NCBI GenBank assembly: GCA_013140765.1
Contig: JABFSE010000004.1
Span: 110,988-174,987, forward strand
Source: Sulfuriferula sp.
GTDB lineage: Bacteria; Pseudomonadota; Gammaproteobacteria; Burkholderiales; Sulfuriferulaceae
DNA length: 64,000 nucleotides
Reading direction: 5' to 3'
Part shown: one piece after another, positions 27,172 to 35,107 of the stretch
Numbering within the stretch: the stretch's first letter is position 1
Layout: each line of letters starts with the position of its first letter
Notes under the pieces: model-generated
Told to the model about the DNA's origin: nothing
The model's input: only the letters and a program-made list of their open reading frames with translations
Database searches by the model: none
Position numbers and translations under genes: made by a program

Positions 27172-27934
27172 GCGCTAACTCCTTTTGTTCTTTAACATAT
27201 TGACTCAACACTTCGCCCGTATGACCCCAAGATTTGGTTTTAGGCTTGAAGAACATGGAGTAACCCATATGCAATGAGTGCATGATAGGGGTGCGTGTAA
27301 TGAACTTCCAGATATTGCCATTACGCAACTCTGTCCATTTGTTCATACGTGCAACAAAAATACCTAACCAGCCATTTAATGCCATTTCTTTAATGTCTTG
27401 ATTGGTGCCTTTATAGAAATTCATCATCACTTCAGAATCTTCGATACGACCACGTGAGATACACTGACGCGTGAATTCTTCATCGAAAATTGTTGAATTG
27501 GATTTTTCGCCATAACCTTCAGCTTCTATCCAGTGCGCCAACGCTTTCATCACGCCTTCTGGACGAACATCTTTAGGGCAGATGTTGGTGCATTTATTGC
27601 ACGAAACACACTGCCAAATAATGTCTTTATCTTTCAAGATTTCGTCTTTTAAGCCCAAACGCGTTAAGTAAATCCAATAACGTGGGTTAAAGTCGGTGTT
27701 TTGTGCGTACATGGTGCATGAGTTTGTGCATGAACCACATTGCCAGCAACGGTGTACGTTTTCAGCACCTGCATACTCTTTAATATGCGCTTCAAACCCA
27801 TCATCGTACTCTTTCAAAGTACGTGGCAGTATCATCGTATTCCAGTGACCTGAAACATCGACACCATCCACCACCAGCGTATCACTAGTGACTAATCGAC
27901 TAGGGTCAATCAGCGTTTTTTCATGAATTGCCAT
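27164..27934 (-). CDS. shdrC2: sHdr complex subunit HdrC2
   Basis: A 256 aa iron-sulfur electron transfer subunit with two [4Fe-4S] motifs: C63, C66, C69, C73 (CWQCGSCTNSC) and C109, C112, C115, C119 (CVSCNKCTNIC). The second is followed by the usual Pro (ICPKDV); in the first, Thr replaces it. The C-terminal part (about residues 165-256) is helical with a partly hydrophobic patch (GWLGIFVARMNK) and no clear membrane span. It lies 65 bases after the hyp gene and overlaps shdrB2. Confidence 0.92.
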   Translation of the reverse strand: MAIHEKTLIDPSRLVTSDTLVVDGVDVSGHWNTMILPRTLKEYDDGFEAHIKEYAGAENVHRCWQCGSCTNSCTMYAQNTDFNPRYWIYLTRLGLKDEILKDKDIIWQCVSCNKCTNICPKDVRPEGVMKALAHWIEAEGYGEKSNSTIFDEEFTRQCISRGRIEDSEVMMNFYKGTNQDIKEMALNGWLGIFVARMNKWTELRNGNIWKFITRTPIMHSLHMGYSMFFKPKTKSWGHTGEVLSQYVKEQKELAHG

Positions 27935-27999
27935 TTAATCTTCTCCTAAAATCTGTCTATTGCGCTATCTAAGCTGGCTATTTTGTTTATCCGCTGAAC

Positions 28000-28875
28000 T
28001 TAATCAACGATGGCTTCACGCCGCACTCGCGACAAACCTACTTTGGCAGGACTGTCGATACCCAAGAATTTTTTAATGTGATCACTAGGACCGCTTGCCC
28101 GACCAAAATCAGCACTTAACATGCCTTCGGCCATAGAGCGGAAGTATTCGGCATACGCTTGCGCCTGCACCAAATCCACCCAAAAATGCACATCTTTATA
28201 TAAACCTTGTTCTGCGAGTTGTGTTGCTAACCATGTTCTTGCACCTTCAAACATCTCTGGACTATTGCCCAGCGGCACATCTGGCAAAGCATCGTTACCA
28301 CGAATAAACTCTCTTAGCGCACCACTCACTGTATTTTGATCCCACACCCATCGAGTCATCAATGGGTATTTAATCGGATTATTAAAATGCAGTAATTCAG
28401 CACCAAAATCAAATGCCGCTCGTTTGTTTTTAGCCACAGCTTTGCGTGTTTCTTTGTCAGCATTTTCATCGCCGACAACAACCTCAGAAAACTGCTCCAG
28501 CCTGTCAACCAGCGCGGACTTACCGTACAACAGATTCCTCACTTGCGACACCACCGCCTCCACCCCTAACTGCTCAAACGCAGGATAGACGCGACGACGC
28601 GCTGAGAAAACCGTCTCCAATAATGCCTCCACACCTTCCATCGTTAGATCTGCCAGCTTATCTTCAGCCAACAAATTTGAAAACAGGTGATGCTTCGCTT
28701 GTAAACTTGCTAAAAACACTTCAATTCCAGCATCTTCTTCTGCATTTTTTTGCAATACAGAAAATTTTTGCTGAAATTGACGAGCATCGAGCGGTAATGA
28801 AAACTCAGCAGGAACAATTACATCCGCCTCGCTCTCAAGCGCTACTTGATTAGGCTGCTTTTTGAACCACAGCAT
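28000..28875 (-). CDS. Conserved sHdr-cluster protein Hyp
   Basis: A 291 aa protein without recognisable catalytic motif, largely alpha-helical, with no cysteine and no membrane segment. Position between shdrA and shdrC2 and length match the conserved 'hyp' gene of the shdrC1-B1-A-hyp-C2-B2 clusters of sulfur oxidisers, where its function is unresolved. It begins at an ATG inside the last 26 bases of shdrA in another frame, so it depends on translational coupling with the FAD subunit. An assembly or structural role is possible but not shown. Confidence 0.82.
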   Translation of the reverse strand: MLWFKKQPNQVALESEADVIVPAEFSLPLDARQFQQKFSVLQKNAEEDAGIEVFLASLQAKHHLFSNLLAEDKLADLTMEGVEALLETVFSARRRVYPAFEQLGVEAVVSQVRNLLYGKSALVDRLEQFSEVVVGDENADKETRKAVAKNKRAAFDFGAELLHFNNPIKYPLMTRWVWDQNTVSGALREFIRGNDALPDVPLGNSPEMFEGARTWLATQLAEQGLYKDVHFWVDLVQAQAYAEYFRSMAEGMLSADFGRASGPSDHIKKFLGIDSPAKVGLSRVRREAIVD

Positions 28876-29899
28876 TCATGTCACCCACAGCGCGCATCGC
28901 CATTGCCAAACCATGAGAAATACTGGTATCAATATCTTCAGGACCTAGTGCTGCACCGCCCACGTAAATACCGCGACGAGTACTGCTAAATGAACTGGTA
29001 TATTGTTCGCCTTTATCAACGAAACCATGCTTTTCTAAGCCAATACCAAAGACTTTAGACAACTCTGGGTTTTCTTCGCTAGGATCCATACCAATAGCAT
29101 GAACAACGATATCCATAGGGATAACGATAGGACGTTTAACTAAAGTATCTTCACCTTTAACCAACAAGCGACCATCGGCTGATTTTGTTACTTCAGCGAT
29201 ACGCGCTTTAACGAATTTAGTCTTAAATTCTTCTTGTGATTTCCAGTAGAATTTATCTTCGTACAAACCGAAAGTACGAATATCCATGTAGTAGATAAAT
29301 ACTTCAGTTGTTGGCGAGATTTCTTTAATTTCCATCGCTAGGTTGGTAGAAACAGTACAGCAAATTTTAGAGCACCATTCACGACCAATTTGACGGTCAC
29401 GCGAACCTACGCACAACAAAATAGCAACACGTTCAGGCACACGACCATTAGATGGGCATGTGATTTTACCTGTACCGACCATTTGTTCCATTTGTGTAGT
29501 CGTCAATACGTCTTCATACGTACCAAAACCCCACTCAGGCTTGTTGATAGAGTCAAAATGGGTGAAACCTGTACCCAAGATGATGCTACCCACGTTCGCT
29601 GTTTGACCATTTGACAAAGTCACAGTGAAATTACCAGCCTCACCATCCACTTTAACTACTTTAGTGGATTTGTGTATGGTGACGTTAGGATTGTCTTCAA
29701 CGCGCTTAACCATACGGCCAATTGCGTCTTTAGCCCACTCGCCGGACGGTACTAATTTTGCGTAACCAGATAAAATTGGCGCACCGCCTAAAACGGATTC
29801 TTTTTCTACCAAAATTACTTTTTTACCAATAGATGCCACGCCTGCTGCTGCGGACAAACCTGTTGGGCCTGCGCCCACTACTAATACGGTATCAGACAT
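28850..29899 (-). CDS. shdrA: sHdr complex FAD subunit HdrA
   Basis: A 349 aa HdrA-like flavoprotein with the N-terminal FAD motif VVGAGPTGLSAAAGVASIGKK (about 6-26). A cysteine-rich stretch LLCVGSRDRQIGREWCSKICC near residues 160-180 matches the HdrA cluster-binding region. A late motif IVVHAIGMDPS and a C-terminal IYVGGAALGPEDIDTSI loop follow. It is shorter than methanogen HdrA because the ferredoxin domains are missing, typical of sHdrA. It begins immediately after shdrB1 with no spacer and overlaps hyp by 26 bases. Confidence 0.93.
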   Translation of the reverse strand: MSDTVLVVGAGPTGLSAAAGVASIGKKVILVEKESVLGGAPILSGYAKLVPSGEWAKDAIGRMVKRVEDNPNVTIHKSTKVVKVDGEAGNFTVTLSNGQTANVGSIILGTGFTHFDSINKPEWGFGTYEDVLTTTQMEQMVGTGKITCPSNGRVPERVAILLCVGSRDRQIGREWCSKICCTVSTNLAMEIKEISPTTEVFIYYMDIRTFGLYEDKFYWKSQEEFKTKFVKARIAEVTKSADGRLLVKGEDTLVKRPIVIPMDIVVHAIGMDPSEENPELSKVFGIGLEKHGFVDKGEQYTSSFSSTRRGIYVGGAALGPEDIDTSISHGLAMAMRAVGDMNAVVQKAA

Positions 29900-31240
29900 T
29901 TATTGACGGCCTCCTAATGCCAACTCAGGGTTATACAAGTACTCAATGTTACCTGCCTCAACTTCTTTCAAATAGGCTTCAAATGTTTTTTTGGCTTCAG
30001 TCCAAGAAACACCCATTTTTTCTACTAAATCTTCACACGGGGAAGCGTGCCATTGCAATTGTACTATTTTGAATGGATCTGCACCGCAAGCCAACGCAGC
30101 GAACTGAATATCAGCCATGATAGGTACTGAGAAGTCATTATCGTGCGCTTTACCTATCCACTGGTTTTTATCCATGGTGGTAATACAGCCAGTATCAATA
30201 CCCAACATTACGTCTGCATTAGCTTCTTCACGCACTACACGGATTTTGCGATCCATAGTGAATGAGCGAGTAAATTCACGCTCGGAAATGATGTGACGGA
30301 AACCGAAACCACAGCAGTCATACCAAGTAGAGTAATCAATCAACTGCGCACCCAGTGCCAAAGCAACAGAGCTACCTACAGCGGTACGGTTACCACCCAA
30401 GACATCTGGATCATAAATAGCATCTTCGTGAACCATCTTGTAGTAATGGCAAGCGGCGTGCATGGTAACGCGAATGTTAGACACATCGACAGTTTGCATT
30501 TCTGATGCAATGCGGTTACGCACGACGTGTACCCATTCAGAGTAATGTATGATTTCTTCAGGAATAACCAGTTTACCGTCAACCAAGCGACCTAATTTAC
30601 CCAAAATCTTGGTAACACGCTCACGCAATTCAGCTGATTCAACCAAATACTTACGGATCTCTTTGTAGTTACCGAAAGAAGTACCGCAATGCACCAAGGG
30701 GAAAAAGTGACCAGCTTCAAAGCCATGTTGCTTACCTGAAATATACGCTTGATGGAAATTACGCATAAACACAGCAGCCAATGACTCTACGTTACCAATA
30801 CCAGAACCATGATAGTTCCAAGCGGTACATGAAGTTTGATCAGTTTCGTCCAAGTAATCTTTACCTGGCACATAACCGAAGTTGTTCATAAACCACAAAA
30901 TTGAAGTCGGGTAGCCAGGGATATTGCCGCACTGACCGCATGACTTATGATGCCACAGTTGCGTGGTAGGGATTTTTTTAGCCCAGCCAAACAGTGTGTT
31001 CACTTCTACAGGTTTATGATCATCAGTAATACGATGAACAATAATCTGACCGTCTTTCTCCAGCTCCCACATATGATCACGAATGTCATCCATGCGTTCG
31101 CCCAAATCGACGGTACGCTTATCTACGTGCTTGCGCACCCATTCAGTTGCCGTAGCGGCTTCTGCGCCCGACAAATTGGTTTGCTGGAAAAACGAACCGT
31201 GTCCAGCAATTCCTTCATTTTCACTGCCTATCGTACTCAT
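29900..31240 (-). CDS. shdrB1: sHdr complex subunit HdrB1
   Basis: A 446 aa HdrB-like subunit, larger than HdrB2. Cysteine motifs visible are HKSCGQCGNIP near residue 97, a middle HCGTSFGN, HAACHYYKMV, WYDCCGFGFRHI, DTGCIT and SPCED. The CCGF motif and upstream cysteines form one CCG-type site, while the matching first site is degenerate, as is common for HdrB1. Two HdrB subunits in one complex are the hallmark of the sulfur-oxidising Hdr-like system. It follows shdrC1 after 41 bases. Confidence 0.92.
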   Translation of the reverse strand: MSTIGSENEGIAGHGSFFQQTNLSGAEAATATEWVRKHVDKRTVDLGERMDDIRDHMWELEKDGQIIVHRITDDHKPVEVNTLFGWAKKIPTTQLWHHKSCGQCGNIPGYPTSILWFMNNFGYVPGKDYLDETDQTSCTAWNYHGSGIGNVESLAAVFMRNFHQAYISGKQHGFEAGHFFPLVHCGTSFGNYKEIRKYLVESAELRERVTKILGKLGRLVDGKLVIPEEIIHYSEWVHVVRNRIASEMQTVDVSNIRVTMHAACHYYKMVHEDAIYDPDVLGGNRTAVGSSVALALGAQLIDYSTWYDCCGFGFRHIISEREFTRSFTMDRKIRVVREEANADVMLGIDTGCITTMDKNQWIGKAHDNDFSVPIMADIQFAALACGADPFKIVQLQWHASPCEDLVEKMGVSWTEAKKTFEAYLKEVEAGNIEYLYNPELALGGRQ

Positions 31241-31281
31241 GGCAAATCTCCTGATAAATTAAATTACAGAATTGACAAAAC

Positions 31282-31965
31282 TCAGTCTTCTTCTTGCTCT
31301 TCCAACCACTCTTCGTACTCTTCACGTTTTTCGTCGATAAAATCTTCGATAACGTCAAATAAGTTTTCATCCATTGCTTCCAATGAACTCAATACGCCTG
31401 TCATTTCCCAAATGGTGTACATCTCTACAGAAGTTTTCAAGGAAACTTCCCAAGCTGTATCGGTGGTTTGCAAAGTGCGTACTGGAATTGCTTTACGTAA
31501 AGTTTTGAGATCACCCTCAACTTTTTGTATGTTAGGACCCCAGTCAGGGAAGTGATCTGGCTGTATCATGTCTGGCGACAATTGGTTACCAGTGGTAATC
31601 AATTTCAACATCACACGACCGAAAGGACGGAGCACGTCTTTAGCAGACTGCATACCATGCTTAATGGAAACTTCGCGCATAATCATCACCAAACCACCTG
31701 GTGAGTTTTTGAACGGACAGCGCGCGGCACAAGTCATACATTGAGCACAGGCCCAAATTTTTTCTTGCATTGCGTCATAAATTTGCTCTACGTTTTCTGT
31801 CCATAGCAATTGAACAATTTCACGTGGGCTGTAATCATAAAACTGCGCTGATGGGCATGTTGCAGTACAGATACCACAATTCAAACACCCATTTAATTCA
31901 TGATCGTAGCGAAAATCGTTACGTATGTCGTCATAAATTTCGCGCATTTCAGCGTAAGTTGCCAT
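31282..31965 (-). CDS. shdrC1: sHdr complex subunit HdrC1
   Basis: A 227 aa iron-sulfur protein with two [4Fe-4S] motifs: C27, C30, C33, C37 (CLNCGICTATCP) and C73, C76, C79, C83 (CAQCMTCAARCP). The C-terminus is strongly acidic (EEYEEWLEEQEED). It is first gene of the sHdr core and is preceded by an AGAGGTGC ribosome region and a good promoter candidate at 32016-32043. Confidence 0.93.
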   Translation of the reverse strand: MATYAEMREIYDDIRNDFRYDHELNGCLNCGICTATCPSAQFYDYSPREIVQLLWTENVEQIYDAMQEKIWACAQCMTCAARCPFKNSPGGLVMIMREVSIKHGMQSAKDVLRPFGRVMLKLITTGNQLSPDMIQPDHFPDWGPNIQKVEGDLKTLRKAIPVRTLQTTDTAWEVSLKTSVEMYTIWEMTGVLSSLEAMDENLFDVIEDFIDEKREEYEEWLEEQEED

Positions 31966-32015
31966 TATGCACCTCTCGATTTATCGTGCCACTATAAAAT
32001 AAAACCCGAACTATA

Positions 32016-32043
32016 CTTATAGCTCAGACTAAACAAATATCAA
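32016..32043 (-). promoter_or_regulatory. Predicted promoter of the sHdr operon
   Basis: On the minus strand TTGATA (32043-32038) and TATAAG (32021-32016) are 16 bases apart, close to sigma-70 consensus. Predicted start is about 40-45 bases upstream of shdrC1. The 219-base gap to dsrE3A and a hairpin at 32148-32170 support a new transcript here. Confidence 0.5.
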
Positions 32044-32147
32044 GATAAACTAATATGCTATCTCAATCAACTAAAATTTGGACACCGTTTAGAATTCACT
32101 AAAGGCGATTAGGCGGCATGGCTGATTACCTAGCCGTTGCGATAGCA

Positions 32148-32170
32148 GGTCAGCGATTTTGTCGCCGACC
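32148..32170 (-). terminator. Hairpin after dsrE3A
   Basis: GGTCAGCGA and TCGCCGACC form a nine-base stem with one mismatch 15 bases after the dsrE3A stop. No T-run follows on the minus strand, so it is at best a weak or Rho-assisted terminator. Confidence 0.45.
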
Positions 32171-32184
32171 CATCTATCTTAAAA

Positions 32185-32694
32185 TTACAGGTATAGACAA
32201 ATATCCGAATCACCAGCAAAGGCAAAGAACGATGCCGCGCCAACGTAGTCGATACCGTCAATGAAATCGCTATGCTCAAAACCAAACAACTCCACTGTCA
32301 TTTGGCAAGCTAAGAATTTAACATCCGCTTCTTGGCACATCATGCGTAAATCGGCAACCGTTGCAACACCGTTGTTAGCAATGGTTTTTTTCATCAGCAC
32401 GGTGGCAAGGCTTTCGTAGCCTGGCACCAATGCTTGAATCGCATTAGGTACATTCCAGTTAATACCACGAAACCATTTAGGACCAAATGGCATTTTCATA
32501 GGCATACCAGGATTACCCAAGGGGCTGACTTTTAACACAGATAAGTCCTTGCGAACCAACTGCAAGCCATAGAATGTGAAGAAAATCTCCACGGCGTAAT
32601 CTAGTGCCGCAGCAGTAGATGCCAAGATAAATGGTGGGTACGCCCAGTCTAGCGTGCCTTTGGTTGCTATAATTGCAAGTTTTTTCTGTTCCAT
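32185..32694 (-). CDS. dsrE3A: DsrE3A-type sulfurtransferase
   Basis: A 169 aa DsrE/DrsF/DsrH-like protein of the longer DsrE3 type. It begins KKLAIIATKGTLDWAYPPFILAS and carries two cysteines in MCQEADVKFLACQMT (C120, C130), the likely persulfide-bearing site. I chose the ATG at 32694 because GAGGGG lies five bases upstream; a longer frame to 32718 lacks a ribosome site. In sulfur oxidisers DsrE3A, TusA and rhodanese form a relay that passes sulfane sulfur to the sHdr complex. All three are adjacent here. Confidence 0.88.
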   Translation of the reverse strand: MEQKKLAIIATKGTLDWAYPPFILASTAAALDYAVEIFFTFYGLQLVRKDLSVLKVSPLGNPGMPMKMPFGPKWFRGINWNVPNAIQALVPGYESLATVLMKKTIANNGVATVADLRMMCQEADVKFLACQMTVELFGFEHSDFIDGIDYVGAASFFAFAGDSDICLYL

Positions 32695-32752
32695 GTCAAC
32701 CCCTCGTGCATTTAACATTTACCAAGCTAACAGCTTAGTAGATTTAGTTATA

Positions 32753-32980
32753 TTACTTCTTTTTCATGAAGAAGGTGAATTCGCTACCATTTTGCGCTGA
32801 TGACAATAATTCATTGCCAGTTTGTTTAGCAAACGCTTCAAAATCTTTGATTGCGCCTGGGTCAGTCGCAACGATTTTCAATATTTGACCTGTGGTTAAT
32901 TCAGCCAAACTTTTTTTGCAACGCAAAATTGGCAATGGGCAGTTCAAACCTTTTGCATCTAATTCTTTATCAAAATTCAT
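32753..32980 (-). CDS. tusA: Sulfur carrier protein TusA
   Basis: A 75 aa TusA protein with the signature DAKGLNCPLPILRCKK; Cys14 is the persulfide-carrying residue and Cys21 a second conserved cysteine. The ATG at 32980 is chosen because AAGGAG lies six bases upstream; an extension to 33016 is open but not family-like. In sulfur oxidisers TusA accepts sulfur from rhodanese or DsrE proteins in the cytoplasm. Neighbours on both sides are such partners. Confidence 0.95.
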   Translation of the reverse strand: MNFDKELDAKGLNCPLPILRCKKSLAELTTGQILKIVATDPGAIKDFEAFAKQTGNELLSSAQNGSEFTFFMKKK

Positions 32981-33019
32981 TACTATCTCCTTCAGATTTA
33001 AAATAACAACACACAAAAA

Positions 33020-33340
33020 TCATATTGACGACAATGGTTTACCTGATCGTATCCAACCCATTACGCCGCCTTGTAAATTATATACTTCAGCCAAGCCTTT
33101 AGATGCTGCAAACGCAGATGCCTGCGCTGAACGACCACCAGACTGACAATAAAAAACAACTGGTTTGTCAGTCGGCAAGTCCTGCGCCTTCAATGGTAAC
33201 AAATGCAACGGCAAATGCACCGCCCCAGCAATGGCACCACGACTAACCTCAGCATCAGTACGCACATCAATCAACATGCAACCAGAATTGGCGATTAACG
33301 CCTCTAAACCTTGCACATCAATTTCCTTAAATCCGTACAT
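33020..33340 (-). CDS. Single-domain rhodanese
   Basis: A 106 aa rhodanese with the active-site loop CQSGGRS beginning at Cys65, and the conserved DVRTDAEVSRGAIAGAVHLPL segment at 25-45. The ATG at 33340 has GAGG upstream and gives the normal length; the frame stays open to 33487, overlapping soeC, but that extension is not conserved-looking. It probably loads TusA with sulfane sulfur, as expected from position directly upstream of tusA and dsrE3A. Confidence 0.92.
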   Translation of the reverse strand: MYGFKEIDVQGLEALIANSGCMLIDVRTDAEVSRGAIAGAVHLPLHLLPLKAQDLPTDKPVVFYCQSGGRSAQASAFAASKGLAEVYNLQGGVMGWIRSGKPLSSI

Positions 33341-33413
33341 AACTGCCTCAAATTTATTAAAGTTCACTAATATACCAAAATGCGCTATTGAAGCAAATAG
33401 TTTTATTGCTTTT

Positions 33414-34349
33414 TTAAGTATGTTGCGCACCGTGGTATAAATTAACCACATGCCGCGCTTCTGCAAAAAACAACCAACGTTCAGCAACGATACCCAACAC
33501 AGCCAACATTACTGCGGCATACAGTGCCGCACCATCAGCTTTTCCTGTCAACAACAGTACGGCAGGCACAACAAAACCAGCAACAAATACAAAAACCTTT
33601 AATACTATCGCATATTGACGCGCAATTTTGAAACCGAACTCTTCGGTCAAGAATGTGCCATGTGTATGTCCAGTATCCAACAACCGCACCGTACCACGCG
33701 TAAATCCTGTGGCCGTTTTGATGGTCGATGTTGCACCTGGGGTACTAATCCAGAAATAATAGATGGCTTTTAGTGCCGCCGCCGCCACTAACAAACCTGC
33801 AGTCAAAGTCACATAACCGTTCAAATCCACCGCACCACGACTTGCCACTAACAATAGCAGTAGCGCACCCGTAAAATGCCCCAAAGCCAAGTAATTAGCA
33901 GGAACCAAAGGCGAATTCCACTGACGTATTGTTTTCAGGCAACCATAAATCATGCCCGTGCTGAATATCGTTATCCAAGCCAACACTGCCGCCAACACAC
34001 CTACGGTGACTTCCAACCATTTCAATTGCGCCATATCCAACCAGGTCAAACCCAAATACGCCATTGCGAACGGGAAAAAAACCACTGCGAATACGCCTTC
34101 GCGTGACAGCCAAGATGTTTTATAACGACTGAACGCACGCCAAGCATTTTTAGGGTTAGCCAAATGAAAAACAGATGAAGACAATCCTGCCGCCACTAAA
34201 AACAATGCCAAACTACCAGCTGTTAGCTTTTGCTCAGTAGATAAGCCGCCGCCCAAGCCAAGCAAATCAGCCAATACCAACAAGGCAAACAAGCCAAAAC
34301 CTGCGCCTGAGCTAACAGTAAAAAAAATCACGGAAAATGCAGGATGCAT
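33414..34349 (-). CDS. soeC: Sulfite dehydrogenase membrane anchor SoeC
   Basis: A 311 aa DmsC-family membrane protein with eight hydrophobic helices, starting HPAFSVIFFTVSSGAGFGLFAL. It anchors the SoeAB catalytic dimer to the cytoplasmic face and passes electrons to the quinone pool. Order soeA-soeB-soeC matches sulfite-oxidising enzyme loci in phototrophic and chemotrophic sulfur bacteria. It follows soeB by 39 bases. Confidence 0.88.
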   Translation of the reverse strand: MHPAFSVIFFTVSSGAGFGLFALLVLADLLGLGGGLSTEQKLTAGSLALFLVAAGLSSSVFHLANPKNAWRAFSRYKTSWLSREGVFAVVFFPFAMAYLGLTWLDMAQLKWLEVTVGVLAAVLAWITIFSTGMIYGCLKTIRQWNSPLVPANYLALGHFTGALLLLLVASRGAVDLNGYVTLTAGLLVAAAALKAIYYFWISTPGATSTIKTATGFTRGTVRLLDTGHTHGTFLTEEFGFKIARQYAIVLKVFVFVAGFVVPAVLLLTGKADGAALYAAVMLAVLGIVAERWLFFAEARHVVNLYHGAQHT

Positions 34350-34388
34350 TATTTACTCCAGTATTAAAAATGACATACGAAACATGAA

Positions 34389-35084
34389 TTAACGCTTAAC
34401 AACTTTATTCACAATGCCTTTTAATCGGTCTTTGAAACCTTGCTTACCCAAGTTTTCAGTAGCAATAGGCACTGCTTTACGCACAGGCAAGTAGTGATTG
34501 GTTGGGTTATAGCCCAACTCAGGCATCAACTGGTAACCACCACGCTCACGGATAACCACGCTTACCGCTGAATTAGCATCGTCCATATCACCAAACATGC
34601 GTGCATGTGCGGGGCACGTGAGTACGCACGCTGGCTGGCGCTCCTCTACAGGCATGAATGTATCGTAAATACGATCGACACACAGCGTACACTTTTTCAT
34701 CGTACCCGACTCGCGATCCAGCTCACGCGCACCGTAAGGGCACGCCCATGAGCAGTAATTACAGCCCATACACTTAGTTTGATCTACCAGCACAATACCG
34801 TCTTCGGCGCGTTTATACGACGCACCTGTTGGACACACGGTTACGCAATCGGCATCTTCACAGTGCATGCACGACATGGGAAAGTTAATCGTTTTATTGT
34901 TGGGATAATCACCCACTTCATAACTACGAATACGATTAAACCAAACACCCGATGGCTGCGCGCCGTAAGGCTGATAATCCGTCAACGGCGCAGTTGTGCC
35001 TGACGCATTCCATTCTTTACAAGCAATCGCACACGCATGACAACCCACGCATACGTCTAAATCAATGACCAAACCTAATCTCAT
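34389..35084 (-). CDS. soeB: Sulfite dehydrogenase iron-sulfur subunit SoeB
   Basis: A 231 aa DmsB-like protein with four ferredoxin-type cysteine groups: CVGCHACAIAC near 12-22, CMHCEDADCVTVCP, CMGCNYCSWACP and CTLCVDRI...CVLTCP. These would hold four [4Fe-4S] clusters wiring SoeA to SoeC. There is no signal peptide, consistent with a cytoplasmic location. It follows soeA after 23 bases. Confidence 0.93.
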   Translation of the reverse strand: MRLGLVIDLDVCVGCHACAIACKEWNASGTTAPLTDYQPYGAQPSGVWFNRIRSYEVGDYPNNKTINFPMSCMHCEDADCVTVCPTGASYKRAEDGIVLVDQTKCMGCNYCSWACPYGARELDRESGTMKKCTLCVDRIYDTFMPVEERQPACVLTCPAHARMFGDMDDANSAVSVVIRERGGYQLMPELGYNPTNHYLPVRKAVPIATENLGKQGFKDRLKGIVNKVVKR

Positions 35085-35107
35085 TTATATCTTCCTAAAA
35101 CTTAGGG

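Noticed and set aside
20180..31965. The hdr-like genes could belong to a methanogen-type CoB-CoM heterodisulfide reductase.
   Set aside because: The cluster has two HdrB, two HdrC, the hyp gene, LbpA carriers and sulfur relay genes, HdrA lacks the ferredoxin domains, and the neighbourhood is proteobacterial.
33341..33487. A 49-residue extension of the rhodanese overlapping soeC.
   Set aside because: The ATG at 33340 has a GAGG ribosome site and starts the family core; the extension overlaps soeC coding sequence.
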